Shown here: positions 7,131 to 12,884 of the stretch, piece by piece | Layout of the letters: each line of letters begins with the position of its first letter | Position numbering within the stretch: position 1 is the stretch's first letter | Assembly: GCA_003155175.1 (NCBI GenBank) | Contig: PMFP01000162.1 | Location: forward strand, 1-12,884 | Origin: Vulcanimicrobiota bacterium | GTDB lineage: Bacteria; Vulcanimicrobiota; Vulcanimicrobiia; Vulcanimicrobiales; Vulcanimicrobiaceae | DNA: 12,884 nucleotides | Reading direction: 5' to 3' | Translations under genes and position numbers: made by a program | Notes under the pieces: generated by a model | The model's input: the letters and a program-made list of their open reading frames with translations, nothing else | What the model was told of the DNA's origin: nothing | Database searches by the model: none

Positions 7131-7837
7131 TGGTCCCGGCGCGTTTGGCCGCGCTCGTTCTCGGACTGTGCGCGTTCGCTATTCCCGCATCCGCGATTGC
7201 CCAGCAGATGGATTCGCAGCTCGTTCTGCAAAACTACGCGCGCGCGCTCGATACGCTCAAGACGCCGCCGGCGCTGATCTTTCAATACGCGGTGTCGCAA
7301 GAGGGCCCGAGCAATCTCGATCAGCGCCACCAAGTGTACCGCCGGGGCGTCGAAGTCCGCGACGAAACCCTCGCGGCGGATGGGGCTCCGCTCAAACCGA
7401 AGCTCGTGCGCTTCGGCGAGCGCGAGGACCGTTACGCCGTCGGCCGCGTCGCGCCGCGTGCTGCGAACTACGCGTTCATTTTCTTAAAGGCCGTCAAGAA
7501 CGGCGCGCGCACCGACTACCTCTACGAGACGCAACCGCTCGAACCGGTCGGCTCGGGATTCGCCGTCACGGGCGTGGCGATCGACAGCCGGACTTTTCTT
7601 CCGCACGTCGTGCGCTTCAAAGCGGGGTCCGGCACAGTGGCCGGGACCGGAGCGATCGAATACGCGCCGCTCGGCGGATACGTGGTTCCGGTCGCGGCGA
7701 GCGTCGCGGCAACGCTCGACGGCAAACCGGCTCGCGAACACATCTCGTTCGGCGCGTACCGCTTCCCGCCGACGCTGCCGTCCTCGACGTTTGCGCCGCC
7801 GCAGCCGTTGCTGCACGCGACGCCGCCGCAGATCTAA
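7130..7837 (+). CDS. Secreted protein of unknown function
   Basis: I do not recognise the family. The 235-residue product starts with a clear signal peptide: MVPAR, then a hydrophobic core LAALVLGLCAFAIPA and a probable signal peptidase I site at SAIAQ around residues 20-26. No lipobox cysteine is present. The mature part is mixed alpha/beta, opens with QLVLQNYARALDTLKTPPAL, and has several beta-like segments with TYLY/FLPHVVRFK-type alternation. The tail is rich in proline (from FPPTLPSSTFAPP). A LolA/LolB-like lipoprotein-carrier fold is conceivable from the strand pattern, but I cannot support it. ATG 7130 overlaps the alaS stop as TGATG; GTG 7127 immediately before it would give one more residue. 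The downstream gene starts 11 bases on, so it probably belongs with the two membrane proteins that follow. Confidence 0.75.
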   Translation: MVPARLAALVLGLCAFAIPASAIAQQMDSQLVLQNYARALDTLKTPPALIFQYAVSQEGPSNLDQRHQVYRRGVEVRDETLAADGAPLKPKLVRFGEREDRYAVGRVAPRAANYAFIFLKAVKNGARTDYLYETQPLEPVGSGFAVTGVAIDSRTFLPHVVRFKAGSGTVAGTGAIEYAPLGGYVVPVAASVAATLDGKPAREHISFGAYRFPPTLPSSTFAPPQPLLHATPPQI

Positions 7838-7848
7838 TCCGCGGCATC

Positions 7849-9318
7849 GTGACGCCCGCACCGGCCGGCCGGCTCGCATCGTTGCTGGCCTTCGCGGTTC
7901 CGCTCGGCGTCTTTGCGGCCAGCGCCTATCGCGATGCCGGCTTTTGGGACGTCGGAGAGATGGACACCGTCCCCTGGATTCTGGGAATCGCACATCCGAC
8001 GGGCTTTCCCGCGTACGTCCTGATCGGCTGGGCGTGGTCGCACGCGCTGCCGTTCGGGAGCGTGGCGTTTCGCATGAGCTTGCTCAGCGCGGTCGCCGCG
8101 AGCGTAGCAGCCTGGTGCGTGAGCCGCATCGTCGCCGACGCCTGGCCCGAAGACGCGTGGCTCGCGGCGGGATGCGCCTGGTTTTTTGCCTTCGGCCTCG
8201 TCGTATGGACGCGCGCCACGCGCGCCGAGGTGCACGCACTCGCGATCTGCGCGATCGCGCTGACGTTGCTCTTCGGCTTACGCTGGTATCGCGACGGTCG
8301 CGAGCGCAACGCGCTCGGGTCGGCGCTCGCGTGCGGCGTTGGCGTCGCCGTGCATCCGATCGTCGCGCTCACGATTCCCGGCACGCTGCTGCTCGTCGTC
8401 GCCCGACGGCGCGAAACCGCGCCGCGCACGGTCGCCGCATGTCTCGTCGCGTTCGCCCTTTCGGGCGGAATCTGGTTTGCGTATCTTCCGCTGCGCAGCG
8501 CGTACGTCACCGCGCACGCGCTCGATCCGACGCGCGCGCTCGGTAAGCCGCCGGGAATGCCGTTTTGGGACTACGACCATCCGGCCGGCTTCGACGGATT
8601 CCTCGCGCTCGCGACCGGTACGCAGTTCGACGTCTTGCGCGGACCCGGCTCGATGCCGGCGCCGGCGTACCGCAGCCGCATTGCCGGTTTTGCGAGCGCC
8701 GCTGCCGCCGAGTTCACCTGGCCCGGGCTGCTCGTCGTCCTGGCCGGCGCGATCGTCGCGTGGCGGCGCGATTGGGTCCGATGTGCGTACCTCGCGTCTT
8801 GCGGGCTCCTGGCCGCTCCGTTCGCGCTCGGCTTTGCGGCCGAGGCAGACACGGAGCGGTATCTCTTGCCGCTGTTCTTTGCCGGCGCGATCTTTGCCGG
8901 CGATTTCTGCGGGGTCGCGGGGCGCCGCCTCCCTCGCTTTCGCGACGCGATCGCGGCCGTACCCGTGTTGCTCGCGGCCGCGTTGATGCTGCAGCAGCAG
9001 GCGCTGTTCGCGCAGCCGCGCGACGTTCTTGCGCGCGCGGCCATCGACGAGGTGCAGTCCCTCACGCCGCCCAACGCAATCCTCATCGCGACGTGGACGT
9101 ACGCGCCGCCGCTGGCGTACGCGACGTACGTGGAAGGCTCGATGGGAGCGCGAACGCTCGATGCCGCGTGGCTTGGGGACGACGCGCGACACGTTCCGTC
9201 GTGGATCAAGACGCGCCCGGTCTACGTGGTCGGCGCGCCTGCCGGAACGATTCCGGGCTTTCGTCTGGAGCGCAGGTCGAATCGCGAGATGCTCTTCCAA
9301 GTGGTGCCCGACAAGTGA
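7849..9318 (+). CDS. DUF2723 family polytopic membrane protein, probable GT-C glycosyltransferase
   Basis: The 489-residue protein has about ten hydrophobic segments up to about residue 380, then a soluble C-terminal part of roughly 100 residues. After the first membrane helix comes WDVGEM (Asp34, Glu37) and LGIAHPTGFPAYVLIG at 45-60. This is the DUF2723 signature (DxGE followed by GxxHPxGxP) seen in the protein O-mannosyltransferase/TMEM260-like group. Such enzymes are thought to use lipid-linked sugars on the outer face of the membrane, with an acidic residue in the first loop as catalyst. The sugar and acceptor here are unknown. GTG 7849 is the only reasonable start after the previous stop, and no Shine-Dalgarno site is seen. 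The gene overlaps the next by four bases (GTGA). Confidence 0.83.
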   Translation: MTPAPAGRLASLLAFAVPLGVFAASAYRDAGFWDVGEMDTVPWILGIAHPTGFPAYVLIGWAWSHALPFGSVAFRMSLLSAVAASVAAWCVSRIVADAWPEDAWLAAGCAWFFAFGLVVWTRATRAEVHALAICAIALTLLFGLRWYRDGRERNALGSALACGVGVAVHPIVALTIPGTLLLVVARRRETAPRTVAACLVAFALSGGIWFAYLPLRSAYVTAHALDPTRALGKPPGMPFWDYDHPAGFDGFLALATGTQFDVLRGPGSMPAPAYRSRIAGFASAAAAEFTWPGLLVVLAGAIVAWRRDWVRCAYLASCGLLAAPFALGFAAEADTERYLLPLFFAGAIFAGDFCGVAGRRLPRFRDAIAAVPVLLAAALMLQQQALFAQPRDVLARAAIDEVQSLTPPNAILIATWTYAPPLAYATYVEGSMGARTLDAAWLGDDARHVPSWIKTRPVYVVGAPAGTIPGFRLERRSNREMLFQVVPDK

Positions 9319-10475
9319 AGCGCGTCAATCCTGCGCTGCTGGCCGGACTTGCCGCCGCCGTCGTAACGTGGATCGTCTCGCACGGGCGAGTGACGCCGTA
9401 CGACAACTACGTCCTCTTGGCGCGTGCGCTTCTTCACGGTCACGTCTGGATCGATTGGCCCGGCGCGTACATCGACGCGCTCGGGTACAACGGGCAGCAT
9501 TTCCTGATCGAAGCGCCGATGCCGGCCCTGCTCTTGCTGCCGCTCGTCGCCTTCGGATTTGCCAATCAGACGGCGCTTGCGATCGTTCTCGCGGGCGTCG
9601 GCGTCGGCGCAGCGTGGGAGCTCGGTGAGAGATTTGGTCTGGACGCTAGAAGCAACGCGTGGATCTGCGCGTGCTTGTTGGCCGGAACGGATTTGCTATG
9701 GTGCGCGATGCTCGGCGACGTTTGGATGATCGCGCACGTGAGCGCGGTCTGCTTTACGTTTCTCGCGCTCGCCGAACTGGCGGGAAAGCGGCGCGGCTGG
9801 CTGGTCGCGCTCTGGGCGGCGTGCGCGTTCGAGTCGCGGTTCACGCTCGTGCTCGCCCTTCCCATCTACGCCTGTTTGCTGGCGTGCGATCCGGACGAAC
9901 TGCGCCTGGGTTCCGATTGGCGCGCCCGCGTGGGAAGTTTCGCCGCGGTGCTCGTTCCCGTTGCCGTCTTTTGGGTCTGGTACGATCTCGCGCGCTGGGG
10001 AACGTGGTACGACATCGGATACACGACGTGGTATCACCAGGACCAAGCGGGTCTCAAGTACGGATCGCCGTTCAAACTCCAGTACCTGCCCTATCAGGCT
10101 TGGTCGTTCTTCGTGCAGTATCCCGACCGCTTGCCGGCGTTCCCGTACTTGAATCCGTCGCTCTCGGGCGTGGCGCTCACGTGGACCAGCCCGGCGCTCC
10201 TGCTGGCGATCTTCGCGCGCCGTCCGCGCGGCTGGGTGCTCGCCTTGTGGGCCCTGGTGCTGGTCAACGCGATTCCGAACTTCCTGTACTACGTGAACGG
10301 CTTCGCGCAATTCGGCATGCGCCACGCGCTCGACTTCGAACCGTTCTTGATCGCGCTCATGATGCTCGCCGTTCGCGACCGGTTCCCGCGTTGGGGCTAC
10401 GTGCTGGTCGCGTACTCAGCGCTCGTCGGATTTTGGGGATCCTGGTACTGGAACGTGTACGTTCGTCCCTCGTAG
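9315..10475 (+). CDS. Polytopic membrane protein, possible GT-C type glycosyltransferase
   Basis: This 386-residue, strongly hydrophobic protein has roughly eight to ten membrane segments. The first helix is followed by VTPYDNYVLLARALLHGHVW, with Asp30 placed where GT-C enzymes (ArnT/PMT/GT39-like) carry their loop-1 acid. A second conserved-looking loop follows (YNGQHFLIEAPMPALLLLPL). A later aromatic-rich loop (about residues 232-280) contains WYHQDQAGLKYGSPF, and RHALDFEPFLIALMM lies near the C-terminus. These features suggest a lipid-sugar-dependent transferase, but I cannot name a family and the role is inferred. The GTG 9315 start overlaps the DUF2723 stop by four bases, implying coupled translation and a shared function. 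Its last 60 bases overlap, tail to tail, the minus-strand DUF255 gene. Confidence 0.72.
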   Translation: MKRVNPALLAGLAAAVVTWIVSHGRVTPYDNYVLLARALLHGHVWIDWPGAYIDALGYNGQHFLIEAPMPALLLLPLVAFGFANQTALAIVLAGVGVGAAWELGERFGLDARSNAWICACLLAGTDLLWCAMLGDVWMIAHVSAVCFTFLALAELAGKRRGWLVALWAACAFESRFTLVLALPIYACLLACDPDELRLGSDWRARVGSFAAVLVPVAVFWVWYDLARWGTWYDIGYTTWYHQDQAGLKYGSPFKLQYLPYQAWSFFVQYPDRLPAFPYLNPSLSGVALTWTSPALLLAIFARRPRGWVLALWALVLVNAIPNFLYYVNGFAQFGMRHALDFEPFLIALMMLAVRDRFPRWGYVLVAYSALVGFWGSWYWNVYVRPS

Positions 10476-12221
10476 TTCGTCGAGCGCGCCCGCGAGCGCG
10501 CTCGGATCGAAAACCGGCGCGGCGCAAGCCGTTCCAACGCACGCGTAGGCGGCCGGATGCGGATCGGCGGGTAAGCCCACGTCCGCGGCGCGTTCCGGCG
10601 AGAGGGTGCGCACGTTTACGAACGGCGGGCGCAGGCTCGTGACCGCGTCGCGGAGCGGCCGCGCAGGCTCGAGTTCGCCGACGATCTTGACGACCGTTTC
10701 CGGTTCGACATAGCGAAGCAGCGCGCGCGCGTAATTCGCGGCAAAGCTTCCGGCCACGCCGAACGTTGCGGAAAACAGGTGCAAGGCGGCTTCCGCCGCT
10801 CCGCGATATCGTCCGTCGCCCGAGATCGCGGAGAGTCGCAGGAAGGCGTCCGTCACCAAGCCGTCTTGATCGATCGGACGGTCGCGCGCGTCCAACCGTC
10901 CGAGCGTGACCTCCGAATGCTCGGGAGCGCGGTCGAAAAAGCCGCCGTCCTCGGCGCTGAAGTCGACTAGGACTGCATCCGCCAACGCGAGCGCGCGCTC
11001 GAGAAAACGTGGTTCGCCCGAGGTTTCGTGCGCGTCGATCAGCGCGCGAAGGTATGCGGCTTGGTCGGTCAGCAGGCCGCGGACTTCCGGAGATCCGCCG
11101 GGGACGACGTAATGATAGAGCAGCCCGCGTTCGTCGCGCAGGTTTTCGTGCAAGGCGTCGAGTGTAGCGATTCCCTCGGCGAGCAGCGCGGGATCGTCGA
11201 GCGCTCGCGACGCCCAAATCCACGCATCGGCTAGACCCGCCGTCCAGTTCGAATACGACGTCCGGTCCACGTAAGGTGCGTCGAGTTTCTCGCGTTCCTC
11301 GCGCGGCAATGAGAAATAGCGCTCGTCGGCATCTTGGCTGCCGGCGAACAGATGGGTTTTCGGATCGCGCAAGGTCGTGCGCACGTAGCCGAGGGCGTCC
11401 GCGAGCGTGGCGCGCAGGTCGTCCGCGCCGGCCCATAGGACGAGCTGGGAGAGCACGCGCAGCAGTCCGGCGTGATCCTCCGCCATCTTCTCGAAGTGCG
11501 GCACCGACCAGTCGCGCGTCGTCGAATAGCGGAAGAACCCGCCTTCGACGCGATCGTACGTGCCGCCGCCCGCCATCGCGCGCAGCGTTCGGTCCACGAT
11601 CTCGAGCAGCCGTTCGTCGCCGTTCGTTCGCCAGCGCGCGAGCAGCAGCTCGTGTACGTCCGTCTGCGGAAATTTCTGATCTTCCCCGAAACCGCCGTAT
11701 TCCGCGTCGTAGCCGGCGGCGATGCCCGCGATCAGCTCGTCCGCCATGGCGAGATCGAGTTCGGCGTGCTCGCGCAGTGCCGGGGCGCGCGGGCGCGCGC
11801 GCATCTCGGCGGCACGCTGCGCGACTTCACCCTTGTTCTCGGCGTAAAAGCGCGCGACGTCGTCGAGCGCACGGCGCATTTGCTCGGGCGGAATGTACGT
11901 TCCGCCGGTGAGCAGGGTACCGTCCGGTGCGAGAAAGGCGGTCGTCGGCCAGCCGCCCATGTTGTAGCGAACGTTCACGTCCGGGCGGCGGTCGTTGTCC
12001 ACGCGTACCGGCACGTAGCTCCGCGCGATGGCATCGAGCACGCCCGCGTCGGAATACGACGTCTCGTCCATCACGTGGCACCAGTGGCACCAGACTGCGG
12101 AGATGGCCAGGAGGATCGGCTTGTCCTCGCGCGCCGCGCGTTCGAACGCGTCGGGCCCCCAAGGCAGCCACCCGATTTCGCCGGCGCGATTGGGTCGCGG
12201 CGAGAAATGAAAATCAGACAT
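10416..12221 (-). CDS. DUF255 / YyaL-type thioredoxin-domain protein (SPATA20 family)
   Basis: The 601-residue protein has an N-terminal thioredoxin-like domain (about 1-140) and a long C-terminal alpha/alpha-barrel resembling N-acylglucosamine-epimerase/six-hairpin enzymes. The thioredoxin part shows WLPWGPDAFERA, the CxxC motif Cys45-His-Trp-Cys48 in WCHWCHVM, RPDVN, GGWPTTAFLAPDG and GGTYIPP. The barrel part has GGFFRYSTTRDWSVPHFEKM, GSQDADE and a terminal CVGTAC motif (Cys561, Cys566) typical of the family. No signal peptide is visible, so it is probably cytosolic. The biochemical reaction is not established for the family. The protein is shorter than common relatives (about 680) because of a compact loop before GGWP and a lean barrel. 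ATG 12221 overlaps the upstream gene by eight bases; no separate Shine-Dalgarno site is seen. The 3' end overlaps the convergent membrane-protein gene by 60 bases. Confidence 0.9.
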   Translation of the reverse strand: MSDFHFSPRPNRAGEIGWLPWGPDAFERAAREDKPILLAISAVWCHWCHVMDETSYSDAGVLDAIARSYVPVRVDNDRRPDVNVRYNMGGWPTTAFLAPDGTLLTGGTYIPPEQMRRALDDVARFYAENKGEVAQRAAEMRARPRAPALREHAELDLAMADELIAGIAAGYDAEYGGFGEDQKFPQTDVHELLLARWRTNGDERLLEIVDRTLRAMAGGGTYDRVEGGFFRYSTTRDWSVPHFEKMAEDHAGLLRVLSQLVLWAGADDLRATLADALGYVRTTLRDPKTHLFAGSQDADERYFSLPREEREKLDAPYVDRTSYSNWTAGLADAWIWASRALDDPALLAEGIATLDALHENLRDERGLLYHYVVPGGSPEVRGLLTDQAAYLRALIDAHETSGEPRFLERALALADAVLVDFSAEDGGFFDRAPEHSEVTLGRLDARDRPIDQDGLVTDAFLRLSAISGDGRYRGAAEAALHLFSATFGVAGSFAANYARALLRYVEPETVVKIVGELEPARPLRDAVTSLRPPFVNVRTLSPERAADVGLPADPHPAAYACVGTACAAPVFDPSALAGALDELRGTNVHVPVPGSPKSDER

Positions 12222-12498
12222 CTTGATCGGAGAAACCCCGTAAGAACGACGTTGCGTACAGAATCGAGAGGAGCGCGAACGGCGCGAGCGCGACGGCGGC
12301 GAACGCGTTTTGGTGCGCGAGCGCCAGCCCGAGAAAGAGCGCGAAGAACCCGGCGCTCGCGATCGCGTAATTTCGGTGCGTGGCAGGCGTCATACCGTAG
12401 GCCTCGGCATAGTACGAGGTGCCGGTGCGCCGCGAGCGCAGATACGAGAACGTCGCGAGCGCGCCCGAGCCGGCCATTCCAATCGCCGTATAGATCAT
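12214..12498 (-). CDS. Small three-helix membrane protein, unknown function
   Basis: I do not recognise this 94-residue protein. It appears to have three membrane helices, at about 1-19, 46-62 and 66-86. A basic, tyrosine-containing loop after the first helix (SYLRSRRTGTSYYAEAYG) probably faces the cytoplasm. The C-terminus is acidic (GFSDQDV). Its stop overlaps the DUF255 start by eight bases, so the two are very likely one transcript with coupled translation. ATG 12498 is the first start; the upstream bases GAACCCG give no good ribosome binding site. The overlap and absence of rare-codon anomalies argue that it is real rather than a shadow frame; no other strand offers a competing gene here. 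Confidence 0.68.
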   Translation of the reverse strand: MIYTAIGMAGSGALATFSYLRSRRTGTSYYAEAYGMTPATHRNYAIASAGFFALFLGLALAHQNAFAAVALAPFALLSILYATSFLRGFSDQDV

Positions 12499-12594
12499 CG
12501 GGTTCTATGACCCGCGCACCGGCCGCTTGGTTTAGCTCGGTCCGGCCCGTTTTGGCGGGGGACGGCGCCACGCGAGTCCAATCGGCTCTTTCCT
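12499..12594. promoter_or_regulatory. Divergent intergenic region, presumed promoters for both flanking genes
   Basis: This 96-base gap lies between the minus-strand membrane-protein gene and the + strand LigD-type gene, so promoters for both directions must lie here or inside the genes. I see no convincing -35/-10 pair on either strand, no Shine-Dalgarno site before ATG 12595 and only a trivial 4-bp stem (CCCG/CGGG at 12546-12559). It is the longest gene-free stretch in the window. Confidence 0.4.
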
Positions 12595-12884
12595 ATGCCG
12601 CTGGATGAGTATCGCCGCAAGCGGGACTTCAAGAAGACCTCCGAGCCGAGCGGCGCGCGCGACCGCTCGAAGGCCAAACAGCTGCGGTTCGTGGTGCAGA
12701 TGCACGACGCGACGCGGCTGCATTACGATTTTCGCCTGGAGACCGACGAAGGCGTCCTGGCCTCGTGGGCCGTACCGAAGGGGCCGACGCAAGCGGTGGG
12801 CGAGCGGCGTCTCGCCATGCACGTCGAGGACCATCCGCTCGACTACCGCGACTTCGAGGGCGTGATCCCAAAGGGCGAGTACGG
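12595..12884 (+). CDS. LigD-type DNA 3'-phosphoesterase domain protein, 5' part
   Basis: The gene runs off the end of the window, leaving 96 full codons. After a basic leader (MPLDEYRRKRDFKKTSEPSG) comes the LigD 3'-phosphoesterase signature: FVVQMHDATRLHYDFRLE, then LASWAVPKGP, then LAMHVEDHPLDYRDFEGVIP and KGEYG at the edge. His37, His43, Asp45 and Arg47 match the Mn-binding and catalytic cluster known from Pseudomonas LigD, and His80 and Tyr84 match its second cluster. The domain trims 3'-phosphate and ribonucleotide ends during Ku/LigD non-homologous end joining. Because the rest is missing, it could be a stand-alone phosphoesterase or the N-terminal domain of a ligase/polymerase fusion. 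ATG 12595 is the only plausible start; no upstream in-frame start or Shine-Dalgarno site is seen. Confidence 0.92.
   Translation, partial: MPLDEYRRKRDFKKTSEPSGARDRSKAKQLRFVVQMHDATRLHYDFRLETDEGVLASWAVPKGPTQAVGERRLAMHVEDHPLDYRDFEGVIPKGEY

Noticed and set aside
11472..12608. 378-codon + strand open frame opposite the DUF255 gene
   Set aside because: Arginine-rich shadow of the DUF255 and small membrane protein genes, which have domain evidence or clear membrane segments and an overlap arrangement.

Overview
This 12.9 kb window is GC-rich, densely packed chromosomal DNA from a bacterium with no mobile elements, tRNA/rRNA genes or CRISPR arrays visible. The gene order rarA ... DUF948/YtxH ... alaS and the RsbV-RsbW-SigB cassette recall Actinobacteria, Firmicutes and neighbouring terrestrial lineages. 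The style of several proteins makes me lean toward an uncultured lineage such as Candidatus Eremiobacterota/WPS-2 (Vulcanimicrobiota). That assignment is from memory and was not tested.

Layout. All genes from 1 to 10475 are on the + strand and nearly touch: rarA (3' part), a NifS/IscS cysteine desulfurase, a DUF948 (YtxG-like) protein, a YtxH-like protein, an anti-anti-sigma factor (RsbV type), an anti-sigma kinase (RsbW type), a SigB/SigF-family sigma factor, alaS, a secreted protein of unknown function, a DUF2723 membrane protein and a second polytopic membrane protein. Most junctions are overlaps or gaps under 30 bases. The only larger break is the 65 bases before alaS, which hold an inverted repeat and a possible promoter. 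From 12498 down to 10416 a two-gene minus-strand unit encodes a small membrane protein and a DUF255/YyaL-type thioredoxin-fold protein. The 3' end of the latter overlaps the last + strand gene by 60 bases, tail to tail. A divergent LigD-type 3'-phosphoesterase gene begins at 12595 and runs off the window.

How the genes work together. The first block combines replication-fork maintenance (RarA) with sulfur mobilisation (cysteine desulfurase). The middle block is a self-contained partner-switching stress regulator (RsbV, RsbW, sigma) directly behind two genes whose Bacillus counterparts (ytxG, ytxH) are known general-stress genes. AlaS is housekeeping. The two membrane proteins after it resemble lipid-sugar-dependent glycosyltransferases and may act with the secreted protein at the cell envelope. 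No stretch over 300 bases lacks a gene, and the longest gap is 96 bases (12499-12594). I see no clearly new system. The most notable items are the stress cassette, the palindromes before alaS, the envelope module after alaS, and the tail-to-tail overlap.
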